NCBI GenBank assembly: GCA_008638375.1
Contig: CM018051.1
Location: 32,957,740-33,021,739, forward strand
Source: Nyssa sinensis
Lineage: Eukaryota; Streptophyta; Magnoliopsida; Cornales; Nyssaceae
Direction: 5' to 3'
Length of the DNA stretch: 64,000 nt
Numbering within the stretch: position 1 is the stretch's first letter; each line of letters opens with the position of its first letter. A program made the translations under genes and the position numbers. The notes under the pieces were generated by a model, which searched no databases, was not told the origin of the DNA, and saw only the letters and a program-made list of their open reading frames with translations. Of the stretch, positions 10,781 through 22,878 are shown piece after piece.

Positions 10781-12097
10781 GTATAATGGGTTGTGTGGAT
10801 ATATAAATATACATGTATGCATGTAATGTGTACGTATCTATGTATGTATGTATAGATGTGTATTTAAATTGTTTAACTAATTATGTATAAAAATATATAT
10901 GTATATATACGTATATATATATATATATATCAGTATGTGCACATGTGTGTGAGTGAGTGTGTGTGTGTTTACGGTTGTGTGTGGGTGTGTTATTGAGTGT
11001 GCCACACTCAAGGTGGCATGGTGGGGGTGTGGAGTGTGTAAGTAAGTTGGTGTATGGGAGTGTACAAGTCAGAGATGATTAGGAAGGTAGGTCTGATTTC
11101 AGAAAGTGAGGTAGAGAGAGAGAGAGAGAGAGAGAAAAGGGGCAGTCGGTGATAATGCATGTGTATATGTGTGTGTTTGGGTTAGGAAAGAAATCAGAAA
11201 GGAGAGGCTGAACTAGGGAGGTCGTGAACATTGGGAGAAGGTCAGGGAGTGAACAAGGAAAGGGAAGAAGGAGGGAGAAGCTCCACGAGGGAGAAACCCA
11301 GAAAACAGGTAAGCCAGGTTCAGTTTTGTTTTTCAATTTCAAAGCATGTTAATTAGATTGAATCATAGGGTCTTGTAGTGCACGAAAAGTGGAAAATTTT
11401 GCAAAAAGAATTGGCTTAAATGATGTTGAGATGAGGGAAATAAAGCCAGTTATAGGTATACATGATAATCTGATTTTTTTTGTGATTTCATGTGTTGAAC
11501 TCAATTTAAATTAGAGAATGTTGATGTAGAGAAATGCAGGAAGTGATTAGAAAAGGAATGAAATTAAAATAGTTGGAAAACCGTGAAGAAAATACCATGA
11601 AATAACAGTCGGCCGGAATCTGGGTATTGCATGGCCGGAAACTGGAAGTGGGCGCCGGAAAAACAGTCGAGTTTGAGGCCAACACTGGTCTTAAACAATC
11701 CCTTAAAGTCCCAGGATTAATTTGGTATAAAAATCATGTAAAATGGATGTCAAAAATCCTAGAAAAAAATGGTGAGGAGGGCGCGGTTTTCCGGTGATCG
11801 GAGGATCGGAGAAGGTGATGGCTGCCTTGGGCCTATTTGGGTTTAAAGGCCTTGGGCCTGTTTTGATTTTTTTTTTTTTTTGTTTGTTTAGTTGGGCCAC
11901 CTTAATTTTAATCATTGGGCTAGCTTTGATTTTAAAATTTTGGGCCTCTTTTATTTTTTTTAAAACAATGGACTTATTAAGCAGATTGGGCCATAATGTC
12001 TTAGGTCCAACTGTTGAAAAAAAAAAAAAAACAAAGAAGAAAAAGGAAAGAAAAGAAAAGAAAAGAGTAAAAGATGGGGGAGAGTGCGGCTGCCGCG

Positions 12098-12149
12098 ACT
12101 TGAACGTGAGACCTAAGAGGGGAGTGGCACAGTGTTAACCACTATGCCA
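12098..12149 (-). other. tRNA-like Pol III A/B-box pair, antisense to LTR
   Basis: On the minus strand, TGGCATAGTGG (12149-12139) fits the tRNA A box and ACGTTCAAGTC (12108-12098) fits the B box, spaced about as in a tRNA. No paired acceptor stem was found, so this is a degenerate tRNA-like or SINE-like block rather than a tRNA gene. Equivalent blocks lie in three other giant LTRs. Confidence 0.55.
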
Positions 12150-13292
12150 CAGTACGCACCCATTCACTTATCCCCCTTAAGATGTATATATGATATAATG
12201 AAACAATTAATTTAATTAAATTAAATACTCCGAAATGTCCCAAAGCCCAAATACGACAAGTCATATATGTTTTCTTACTATCTTGGACCTCCTAAGACCA
12301 ACGGTGAGGTCCGTGATGCGAGACGAGGTCCCAAAAAATAAAAGACCTGTAGAACCCTTGAAAATTACCAAAATGCCCCTAAGTCAAAACACAGTCCAAC
12401 GAACCTCGATTAAAATAAAAAGATAGTGGATTTTTATTATCTCGAACATTTCAGACTCAACCGTGGAGTCCAATTTATGAAGAGAGGCCTCAAGAAATGA
12501 GAAACCGTGCAAGTGCAAAATGACTATTTTGCCTTTTTAGCTCGAATGTTTGAATTGAATTCCACGAAAGACTAAACCTACTTTCTTCGACGTCCCAGAC
12601 TCAACAATAGAGTTTAATTTGACAAAATCGAGACTTATTAAACAAAGACATAAAATTTGATGAATAGCATAATTAAAGTAACAATTGAACTAAATTGTAT
12701 TCCATGATTTTAGGAACACCGAAGGGCAAGGAGAAGGTAGTCTAATCTTCTGCATACTACTACTAGTTCCGCTACACTACGAGTACGTCTTCTTGAGTTG
12801 AGACTGACTCATCAGGTACGATATATTGTGCTAAGTAAGAAATAGAATTAAGTTTAGGAATGATTTGCATGTTGATTGAATGGATCATATATTTATTTGT
12901 TTGATGTTAGAAAATCACATAAGGAATGTTACTTTAAAAAGAAACCTTGAGTTGATTGTTTACGTTGTTTATGTGTTCCTTGCTGCTCTATGAAAATATG
13001 ATTTATTCTGTGCGTTGATGTTGTACGTGATTTATGTTCTTGATGAGTTGTTAAGATGGAGAATACGTGATTGAGTATACGTTTACGTGATTTTGTATTG
13101 CATGCATTCATGTGGAAGGGGTTTATTATTTAGATATTGTGATTGCTTTAAGTGGAATACATTGTTTAAGAGCATGCTCCATGTGTTTGTAAATTGCTTA
13201 TCTGAGGTTGTATTATTACATGATGGAATCAAGGCATATTGACATAGTGTGATGCATTGAAAGCATAGTGTGGGTTGAGCACGTGGTGTTAA

Positions 13293-13457
13293 ATATGGTA
13301 CTCAGCTTCCATCAGATGTGTTTTGAAAACGAGATATGGTACTCAGCTTCCATCAAATGTGTTCTGAAAATGAGATATGGTACTCAGCTTCCATCAGATG
13401 TGTTCTGAAAACGAGACATGGTACTCAGCTTCCATCGGATGTGTTTCGAAAATGAGA
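13293..13457. repeat. 41-bp minisatellite, 4 copies
   Basis: Four head-to-tail copies with a 41-bp period starting at 13293, 13334, 13375 and 13416. Each contains ATGGTACTCAGCTTCCATC followed by a TGTGTTNTGAAAANGAGA-like segment. Copies differ by a few transitions. A looser repeat built on GGATTATTG follows at about 13540-13640. Confidence 0.92.
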
Positions 13458-16382
13458 CATGGACATGGCATAGATTTGACATGGTTGTGGCATAGAGTGG
13501 TGTGGGTGTTTCATGGGCATTGTCACTACATTGCATGGATAATATGGATGGCATGTGGATTATTGCTATTACGTGGCATGGACGATTTGGAAAGCATGTG
13601 GATTATTGTTATTACATTGCATGGATGATTTAGAATGCATGTAGAGATAAATGTACACTTGCACATGCCACGCCTTAAATTATTTTAATGAGTTGGATGA
13701 CATGTAGATTATTGCTAGTACATTGTATGATGATATTGAATGACATGTAGATATAACTGTACACTTGCACATGCCACGTCCTTAATTTTGTTTCTTGCAT
13801 TAGCATTATATTGTACCAGCAATTGAGCTGACCCATTCGTGGGACAACATTTCAAATGACGCTCTCGGCACTTGAGACTTGAGGAAGTCTTGCAGAGTGG
13901 AGGAGATATGAGCTTGGGAAGATATTTGGCCCGTTAGGGCATATTTTGTGATGTAGGGCTTAAGCCCGAATGACATGTTGAATGTTTTTATTGACTGTGC
14001 TTTACATGGATGTACATTGAAGGAAATGAATGTAAGTTTGGGTTGAATCCGTTAGATTGTCCTTTATTTCTTTATTATTTTATTTTCCTTTCGTCTCATC
14101 AGTCGTGCCACGAGTTCGCTGGAATTCGGGGTGTGACACCTTTACTCTGCCATGTGTACATGTCAATATAGAAAGGTATAATCTATAAACAACTAGGATA
14201 ATGCAATATGCTAGCTAGTCAAGAAATATAGAACTCAATATCAGATGATAAGAACTCAAATGATAAAGCAATGAAATCTATTCTGCTAACAATATCATAC
14301 TGCTACAATCATGAGCTGTCTCAAGTATAAATTGTATACACTCAATAAAAGCCATGAAATCTCATAATCATTCATAATGAAGTAATATGATCAAGCTATG
14401 ATAATCAATAATAGATACTGATAACAAAAAATATGGATGCACTTTAACTCGAGGCCCGGCATACCCCCTAAGATCATTTTGTTCCATTTTCCTCGATCTC
14501 TCAGCCTAGCACTTAACTCGTCGGTTTTGTACTCGACCTCGCAGATCCCACTTTAAATGCCATTTTAATTGCCACTTTAGATTCCGTTTTTCGACCCGTA
14601 TGTCTAGTAAGCATCAGATGGAGTTTGTGACTGAGCACAAATTTGGATACAATATAATATATCAATATCATGCTAAATCCCATGAAAAGTAAATGCAATA
14701 ACACTTTTCTCAGCAGCGAGAATGAAACTGTTGCCTTAATAGGCCAATGTAACTAGGCTGTTGAGATTATAAGTCTTACCCCTTGAGGCCTATGTACAGA
14801 ATGTACAGAAATCATGATCAAGATATATAACAGTCAATAAACACTTTCCATAAGATAGAGCAATATTAATGTGGACTTAATAAATGTTATGGCATGTATG
14901 GAATACAATTGATAATATAAGAAAAACTGTTCATATGGCTAGGAATGTAACACATGCAGAGATCAGACATTTACTTACCTCTTAAACCGTTTCCTTTCTT
15001 TTTTAATAAAATCAAGTCACCTTTCCTTTCTCTTTGAAGTCCTTATTCATCAATAGACAATATATCTCAATTTACCATTTCATAATCTATGTTATTCATC
15101 AAATTTTATGCCTCTTTACTATTGGTATTTCTTTTACTAAAATAGACTCTACTATTGAATCTGGAATGTCGAAGAAAGTCTATTTAGGCTTTCGTGGAAC
15201 TCAATTCAGACATCAGTACTAAAAAGGGCAAAATGGTCATTTTACACTTTTACGTGTCTTTATTTTTTGGGACTCCGTCTCGTAAAATGGACCCCTTCAT
15301 TGGTCTCAGAATGTCTGAGATAGTAAAAATACACTAATTACTTTTTAATTTGGACTTCGCATTATTTTCTTATTATTAAATTAATTAAATTAATTTAATA
15401 TGATTTTTATATAATATATATATATATATATATTGGCAAAATAACCCACACGGGCTTGCTTGTCAAAACAGTTTGGGCTTGGGCTTTTCTTCCATGAGGT
15501 CAAGGGTTCAATTCATGGGGGCTACGCCCCTGCACATTTTTTTCTCAACTGTTGGAACCCAAATAGTGACCAAGGCCAATTCAGGGATAAGCTATCCCAT
15601 CCCAGGTTTGCGTAACCAAATAAATCCCATAACCTAGTATTCAAACAGACAAAATACAATTTTAATTTAAAATAATTCTAACCCAAAACGACGCAGCATT
15701 GAAGCAACAAGTCCCAACACGGTGCCGTTTAGAAAACCCTGTTCACTGTCTTCTTCGATTTTTCGGTGAAGGCCCGGTAGGGTTTCGTCGCCATCTCTGG
15801 CGACGGCGACCCTTTTTCGGCCAATTGTTACTCTTTTTCAATTGCTATTTTCTTCTATTTTCCATGTAGATTTCATTTCTATAATTTCTTTTCAATTTAG
15901 TCCATTAGATCTTCACGAAATGGCCAAAAACCGTGGCTCCGGCCAACTGTAATTTTCCATTTTGGAAGCCTTTCTTTCACTATTTTAATCTAATTTAAAC
16001 CCTAACTAGTTTCTGCACCATTGAGGATCAATTCCTCATGGTTGGATTCAAGTTTTAAACATAAAATGACATGGTTCAATTCTTTCTCTCTTGACCTACA
16101 ACTGCCAATTTCTACTTTATTTCTTAATCATTTTAATTGATTTTTCTTGCTACTTAATCTACATTTCATCCTTAAAAAAGTCCTATATCTCAAAACAACT
16201 ATCATGCCTTTAAATTTAAAGAAACAGAACTAAACCAACTCACTTATTTTTCTATATTTTCTTGTTGCAGCCTCTTTCTTCTTCTTTTGAATCTCCTTAT
16301 AACTTCTGTATCTTCTCTCAATGCTCACAACCCTTCCAATAAATCTTTTCTTTATGTTTTTCTTTCTAACTCACATGCACCC

Positions 16383-16416
<34 letters not shown>

Positions 16417-17112
16417 CTCACATCATCGCCTTGGTCTCTCTTTCTACCTCGGTTCTCTCTCTCTCTCTTTAGCTCCCTTTATTGACCATTTTATTGATAT
16501 TTTCTTCTTCATTTCTATCTCTGTTTTCTTTTTCTTGATTAGTTTATTAGGATATTTATATATATATATATATATGTATATTATATCAAGCACACACACT
16601 ACACACACAACAGTACACACACACCTACCTCACTCTTTGGCCGACACTCCTAATCACACACTCACAAGCATGCTTCGCATGCTGTGTGTATATATGTAGA
16701 TAATTGTATATTATATACATATAGTTATATTACTTTATGTGTACATGTATATATACACTTAATTATGCATATATTTATACTTAGTTTATACATGTATATA
16801 CACTCACTTATACATATGCACACATATTTTTATTCACATGTACATACACTTATTTTTGAAGACCTATACACACATGTATACGTACACATGCATGTGTCTG
16901 CGTACATGCACGCCTTACGGCGCTCGACTCTAAGTCGCTCAGTATTGACTACAGAAATCAAAACCATTCACATTCCAAAATCGTACAGTACATATGATAT
17001 CATGATATAGGGTTTAAACAGCTCGAGTTACACCTAATAGTACACTACTCGACCCGGTCTACCTCAGTTAACGTGCTAACCCGGGTCAGGGTATTACAAC
17101 GAACCCAACAAT

Positions 17113-17124
17113 TGGTATTAGAGC
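17113..17124 (+). other. primer binding site of the copia element (mutated)
   Basis: Reads TGGTATTAGAGC, one transition away from the initiator tRNA-Met PBS TGGTATCAGAGC. It lies 2 bp after the LTR terminus CCCAACA at 17110. Its position confirms the 5' LTR end beyond the nested insertion. Confidence 0.9.
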
Positions 17125-19451
17125 AACTCTAGATGAATCCATCAATTTTGAAGGTTATATTTATTTTGTTCTAAACCTATTCATGGATCCCAATTAAACA
17201 AAGGGTTGTTTTGGATATATTAGAATGTGATTTAGTGATACAATTTATTTGATACAAAGATTTGATCCTTGTTTAAGAACCTTGATAATTAAATTTAATT
17301 CTTGATGGGTATGAGATACCCATAATGATGGAGTGATCAAGAAGTTCCCAAGAGAACAGGTTGAATTTGGAAACAAAAAAAAAAATTGTAGTTTTTTTTT
17401 TTCACGACTAATGGGAAGCGGAAACAAAGAAACAAAAAAAAAGGAACAACATTCTGTCAATTCATAAAGAGATTGGGTTGGAAAATCCACCTTCTTCCCA
17501 GGCGAATAAACCTTGAAGCCTTACTCGTTTCACTTCCGTATACAGCGATGTGATGTTCAAATATTTTATGGGACTAGCTGTCAGGTGGTTTTGAGATAAA
17601 GGGATTACTAGAATATTTATATGTGTACTATATATAATATTAGATATAATATATTATACAAAATCTTAAAAAAATAAAAAAAGTATATATATATATATAT
17701 ATATTTAATATTTGGTATTATATTGTATATGATCAGTAGGTTATATATTTTAATTGATGGGTATTGGATACTCATGTATATTAAAAATTAATTTTATTAA
17801 ACCATTTGAGTATGTGATACTCAAATATTTTATGAGCTTAAATTTTATTTTATTTTATATATTCGTTCCTTTAGATTATGGGTATATGATATCCATGAAT
17901 ATTTGATATTCAAATATATTAATTTTTCTAATCATGTTTTTTAATTGGGTATTAGATACCCAAATTTATTAAATTACTTTGGTATTTGATATCCATCGTT
18001 GGCACGTGAGAAATATTATATATAAGTATATAATATTTGATATTATATATTTTACTAAAAATTATTATTTTTAACTATTTGGGAATATGATATCCAATAG
18101 CTCAATTTTATTATTTTATATCCATCTTTTTATATTATGATATTATGGGTATATGATACCCATGAATAGACAATCTTGACATAATATAAATTATTTTTTT
18201 AATTAGACATTAGATACTCAAATTTATTAAATTGTTTGAATAAGAGCTCAATTATTTAATATTTAATCTTTTTATATTATAATGGGTATGTGATATCCAT
18301 GGGTATTTGATACCCAAATATGTTGGATTTAAAATTATAGGTTAAGTGAGACTTGACCTATAAGGGTTCTTGGATACATGGATTAAATCTTAGTACACTC
18401 TAAAATATACATGGGTGATGTATATGATTAACCACATATTTAAATGTTTTAAGTATTTTATTCTCATATTTGAATGGTTCATTTATGTGAATGGATGTAT
18501 CTTATCTCTCATGGCTGGCCATTAGGTAATGTATTTAATTTAATTGGTTTTGAGGTAATTGTAAAGGGCAATAGACTTAAAAAAAAATTTCGCGAATGAG
18601 CAAGCTCCATTGGTTTTCTAGCCTATTAATTTTTAATTTTACATTAAATGTAAGCTCACATATGTGGGTATAGGTTCTTCATGTATTTATTTTATTTCTA
18701 AAGAAAGAGCTAGAGGATGGGAGCCATCAAGAAGACCAATGGAAGTACAGCGCCTACTGTTAAGAATTTTAGTTGGCTATGAGAGATAATTTTAATTTTA
18801 TGCTTGCATGTTTATTTTCATAAAATCGCATGATTTTTTGGATCCATGAATAGGTTAATATAATTATGCATGTGTTGTATAATAAAGATCCTCAATTTAT
18901 AAAAACAAGTGGGAGAGGGATGCTTTAAGAAAGCTCTTATGGTCTTCCGTCATCGGCCCATAATAAGACAAAAATAGGTGCCCTGAGCCATCTTCAAGCG
19001 ACCTCCTTATGGAGGGTGACTATCTAGTTGGTTACAAGTATGGACCTCTTAGGATAGAATAAAAAGAGACGGGGCGAGGGTGATCTCCCCACGGGGACAC
19101 TACTTGCAACGGTTGTCTTTTTATTTGAGATGATGTTATACACTTGATCAAAAGGGAATGATATTCTCCCTGCGGAGTCTATCATTGTCCTTTAAAGACC
19201 AAAGGATATTAGAAAATATGTTTCATTTGACATGAGATGTCTAGATAGTGAAATCATATAGGATATAATGGTCTTGCTAATCATATGAATGACATTGTGA
19301 TACCCACGGGGCGTGTTGTTTATAAGGTTAGGTTCTAATGCATTCATTGATAGTGGCTTGGGGATACCACTATGCATTCATGAGAGCCAAAGTTATTTTA
19401 CTAATTATTTACATTGATGCTAATGTATGTGCTTATTTATATGATTCTCAG
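17125..19451 (+). other. copia leader between PBS and gag; very AT-rich, with palindrome cluster
   Basis: About 2.3 kb without a plausible gene; the short ORFs have no domain. It is unusually long for a copia leader. Between 17306 and 18316 it contains a series of short palindromes of the form TGGGTAT-NNG-ATACCCA, listed separately. At 18880-19320 there is a less AT-rich stretch in which I recognise nothing. The length may include an unrecognised insertion. Confidence 0.6.
17306..18316. repeat. cluster of 17-bp palindromes, TGGGTAT-NNG-ATACCCA
   Basis: Perfect 7-bp arms around a 3-nt centre occur at 17306-17322, 17807-17823 (TGAGTAT variant, arms extend to 10 bp), 17896-17912 (TGAATAT variant), 17946-17962, 18146-18162 and 18300-18316. 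Near-perfect copies are at 17758-17774, 17879-17895 and 18283-18299, with more degraded ones near 17975 and 18080. The third base of the centre is G in all nine listed copies. Several copies abut directly (17879/17896, 18283/18300). Compensating changes keep the arms complementary in the variants. Confidence 0.85.
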
Positions 19452-20156
19452 ATGTCTTCATTTAACCCACTTGCTATCATCTTGAAAGAAAACAAGTTGA
19501 CTGGACCTAACTATGTGGATTGAAAACAAGATTTGGACATTGTCCTTAGTGTAGAGGGGTACAGATATGTGATTACTGTGGATAGCCCAGACTTTCCAGG
19601 GGCTGATGCTCCCCAAGAGGACATTGATCGCTATTCTAGGTGGGTCAAAACTGATAAGATGGCACATTGCTATATCTTAGCTTCGATGTCAAGTGTTTTA
19701 CAACATCAACATCAGAGTTTCCTAATAGCCAGGGATATAATCCTTAACTTAAAAGAAATGTTTGGGGATCAAAGGCATCCTGCTAGACAGAATGCCATAA
19801 GAGCACTTATGAACACTAAGATGGTAGAAGGAACTCCAGTAAAAGACCATGTTTTGAAAATGATTGACTTTTTAAATGTGCTGGATGTTCTAAGGGTTGA
19901 CATTGATGGTGAGTCCCATATTGATATTATCCTTGAGTCATTGCTTAACTCTTTTAATCAATTTAAGCTCAACTATAACATGAACAAAAATAATTTGACT
20001 TTGGTTGAGCTTCTAAGTCCTTTACAAGTAGTGAGGGGTATTATCAAAAGCCATCTTATTGCTCATGTGGTTGGGGTTCTTCTTTCAAGTCCAATTCCAA
20101 AGGAAAAGGCAAGTGGAAGAAAAAACAAACCCCCAAAAACTTCAAGAGAAATATGA
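19452..20156 (+). pseudogene. copia gag
   Basis: Copia-type capsid protein, recognisable from LKENKLTGPNYVDW-like N-terminal wording followed by a UBN2/gag_pre-type helical domain (RALMNTKMVEGTPVKDHVLKM, then the LLNSFNQF segment). The ATG at 19452 is chosen because it opens the frame just before the conserved LTGPNY motif. The Trp expected after YVD is TGA at 19521-19523. A frameshift near 20150 takes the reading into a TGA; coding resemblance continues in another frame to the zinc knuckle. The protein would package element RNA. Inactive. Confidence 0.88.
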
Positions 20157-20700
20157 GTCCTAAATGGGGTGTTGGAAAAGGGAAGAATGAGCAACCACAG
20201 GAGCAACCACTAAACCCAAAGGAAAGTGTTTCCACTGCGAGGTCATGGGGCATTAGAAGAGAAACTGTCCAGATTATCTAGCCAAGTAAAAGAATACAGG
20301 TATAATTGAATCACTTGTTATTAAAGTAAGCTATATAGCGGGTACTTTAGATTCCTAGTGTGTAAAATTTGGTGCAACTAATCACATCTGTAATTCGTTG
20401 CAAAGGTTTTGGGAGACCAGACGACTAAGTGATGGAGAGATTATCTTGCACTTGGGAACGGAAGCAAAAGTTGTTGAACCATCACAAACTTTACCACTTA
20501 AAAGAAAAGTTTCTTATACCAATTCAACTTATCTTTGGCACTTGAGGCTAGGTCATATTAATCTGGATAGGATTAATAGACTGGTAAAGGAGGGTAATTT
20601 GTCTTCCTTGGTTGTTGAACCACTACCAGTCTGTATATCCTATTTAGAGGGAAAGATGACCAGAAGACCCTTTGTTTCAAAGGGGAACAAGGCCAAATAA
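20157..20700 (+). pseudogene. copia zinc knuckle, protease and GAG-pre-integrase remnants
   Basis: A CCHC knuckle (CFHCEVMGH..KRNC) lies at about 20227-20268, with the residue after His replaced by TAG at 20254-20256. The protease active-site region near 20370 reads KFGATNHIC where copia proteases have DSGA-x-H-x-C, so the catalytic Asp is lost. A GAG_pre-integrase domain follows with LWHLRLGHINLDRI. The CxxC expected later is degraded (CISY). These parts would mature the polyprotein and start integrase; here they are broken. Confidence 0.85.
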
Positions 20701-21560
20701 GTATTGGAGTTAATTCATACTGATGTATGTGGTCCCTTAAATATTAGGGTTAGAGGGGGCTATGAGTATTTCATCACTTTTACTGATGATTACTCTAGAT
20801 ATGGTTATGTCTATCTATTGCACCACAAGTCAAAAGCCTTTGAAAAGTTCAAAGAGTTTCGGGCAGAAGTGAAAAAGTAATTAGATAGGAGCATAAAATC
20901 ACTTCGATCTGATCGAGGTGGGGAATATCTCTCGAGTGACTTCAGTCAGTATTTGTTGGATAATGGGATTTTATCCCAGTTGTCTGCAGCTGGCATGCCT
21001 CAGCAGAATGGTGTAGCAAAAAGGAGAAACATGACGCTTTTAGATATAGTAAGGTCAAAGATGAGCTATTCTGATTTTCCTATATTCCTTTAGGGGTATG
21101 CATTGGAGACAGCGGTATATATTCTAAACTCAGTTCCAACTAAGTCTACTTCTAAGACTCCAGTAGAGCTTTGGATTGGGCGCAAGCCAAGTTTAAACCA
21201 CTACCAGATTTGGGGGTGTCCAGCTTATGTGCTGAAAGGAAAGACTAGCACGTTGGAACCAAGATCAGAATTGATCCATTTCATTGGCTATCCTAAGGGG
21301 ACAAAAGGATGGCTCTTTTATAATCCCAGTGAGCAGAAGGTATTCGTTAGTACGAATGCTGTCTTTTTGGAGGATGATTATATTATGGGTCAAAAGCCCA
21401 AGAGTAAGATCACCTTAGAAGAAACATCAGATGCTTCTTCTATTCCTCAGGCAAATGATAATCATAGACTAGATGCCTCTATTCCAATATCCTCGATTAC
21501 ACTAGAGCCACGTCATCGTGGGAGGACTGTCGGACCACTTGATAGATACTTGTTCTTAGG
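20701..21560 (+). pseudogene. copia integrase, catalytic Glu replaced by Lys
   Basis: Core domain with first Asp in HTDVCGPL and second Asp in SDRGGEY. The third catalytic residue, Glu in the usual NGVxERxN motif, is Lys (codon AAA at 21019-21021). In-frame stops occur at about 20878 and 21091. After 21103 the frame is open through the C-terminal region with WGCPAYVL, GYPKGTKGW and the FLEDDY segment. Integration activity is not possible without the Glu. Confidence 0.9.
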
Positions 21561-22164
21561 AAACTCTGTCTCAGATGAACATGTTTTGGATCCTAATAGC
21601 TACGATGAGGCAATCTCTTATAAAGATTCGAGACTTTGGCAAATGGATGTCAAGATAACATTCTTAAGTGGCTATCTCGAGGAAGACATCTATATGATGC
21701 AACCAGATGGTTTCATAGCTAAGGGCCAAGAGCATATGTTATGCAAACTGCATAAGTCCATTTATGGACTTAAGCAAGCTTCCCAAAGTTGGAACATCCG
21801 ATTTGATCAGGCAATCAAGTCATTTGATTTTGATTAAAACCCGGCTGAACCTTGTGTGTATAAGAAGAGTGAAGGAAGCATTGTGGTGTTCCTAGTTTTA
21901 TATGTGGATGATATACTACTCATTGGGAATGATGTAGGGGTGTTGTCTATAATAAAGGTTTGGCTAGAGAATCAATTTGAGATGAAGGACTTGGGAGAAG
22001 CTAGTTACATCCTCAGGATTAAGCTTTTGCGAGATCAAAAGATTAGGATGTTAAGCTTATCTCAAGCTGCATATATAAACAAAATTCTTGTCAAGTTTGC
22101 AATGCATAACTCCAAGAAAGGCTTATTGCCTTTTAGGCATAGAGTACCTCTGTTCAAGAATTAG
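21561..22164 (+). pseudogene. copia reverse transcriptase with internal deletion
   Basis: The open frame passes from a polyprotein linker (SYDEAISYKDS) directly into the middle of the RT domain (QMDVKITFLSGYLEEDIYM) near 21635-21645. The N-terminal part of RT, normally around 80-90 residues, is missing. The deletion is in frame. Downstream, KSIYGLKQASQSWN and the catalytic YVDD at 21901-21912 are intact. A TAA at 21835-21837 interrupts the domain. The deleted fingers region makes the enzyme non-functional even with an intact YVDD box. Confidence 0.88.
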
Positions 22165-22860
22165 TGTCCTAAGACACTTGAGGAAGAGGAATGCATGAAG
22201 GTGGCTTCTTATGTATGTTATGCTTTGCACTAGACCAGATACTTGTTTTGCAGTTGGCATGGTCAGCAAATATCAATATAAACTAGGTCCAAATCATTGA
22301 ACTGCTGTGAAACATATACTCAAGTACTTGAGAAGGACTAGAGATTATATGTTGAGATACGAGGGTGTTGATCTAGTTCCAGTTAGCTATATAGACTCTG
22401 ACTTTATGTCAGATCAAGACTCTAGATAGTCAACCTCAGGATATGTGTGTACTCTTGGTGGTGAAGTTATCAGTTGGAGAAGTGTCAAGCAACAATGTAT
22501 TGTTGACTCAACCATTGAAGCGAAATATATAACTGCCTCTAAAGCAGCTAAGGAAGCAGTTTGGCTCAAGAAGTTCCTTTCGGAACTAGGAGTGGTACCA
22601 CAGTCTCAGTTGCCAATGGTCCTTTATTGTGACAATAATGGAGCTGTAACTCAATCTAAGAGCCAAGAAACCACAAAGGTGGAAAACACATAGAGCGCAA
22701 GTATCACCTCATCAGAGAAATCGTTCAGTGCAGAGACATTATCGTCACCAAGGTTGCATCTGCAGATAATCTTTCAGATTCTTTTACTAAAGCTCTACCT
22801 TCTAAAAGGTTCGAGCTTCATGTGGATAGGATGGGTGTCAGATGTTATGGGTAATGGATG
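22165..22860 (+). pseudogene. copia RNase H and pol C-terminus
   Basis: RNase H of Ty1/copia type: a YIDSDF-like first Asp segment near 22390, then SWRSVKQQCIVDSTIEAKYI and ALPSKRFELHVDRMGV-like C-terminal wording near 22790-22840. Several frame changes separate the parts (22164-22440 and after 22690). It normally removes the RNA strand during reverse transcription. Confidence 0.85.
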
Positions 22861-22878
22861 TGAGTGTAAGTAGGAGTT

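Larger units (their letters stand above)
10665..14138 (+). mobile_element. solo giant LTR (group I, chromovirus type), 3.47 kb
   Basis: Starts TGTAAAGACCC and ends TTCGGGGTGTGACA, flanked by perfect 5-bp duplications CCTTT at 10660-10664 and 14139-14143. The end sequence matches the inner LTR end of the left chromovirus, and the 13.8-14.1 kb part matches 4.85-5.16 kb in reverse. No internal retrotransposon genes remain. It inserted into the group II LTR at 10270-17098. Contents: (ATT)n, purine (GA)n, a GC-rich CCGGAA patch near 11.6 kb, an antisense tRNA-like block at 12.1 kb, subrepeats at 12.3-12.65 kb and a 41-bp minisatellite at 13.3 kb. Confidence 0.93.
10270..17098 (-). mobile_element. 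solo giant LTR (group II), itself interrupted
   Basis: On the minus strand it begins TGTAATACCCTGACCC at 17098 and ends GGTTTCGGGTCGTGACA at 10270, flanked by perfect 5-bp duplications ACGAA. After removing the nested LTR at 10665-14138 it is about 3.35 kb, with no gag-pol, PBS or polypurine tract inside. It is therefore a solo LTR left by recombination between two LTRs. Internal landmarks are TA microsatellites (16386-16413, 16558-16575), an AT patch (15370-15430), a B-box-like stretch (15503-15515), subrepeats (15130-15370) and a short GC-rich patch with CGGCGACGGCGACC (15770-15830). Confidence 0.88.
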
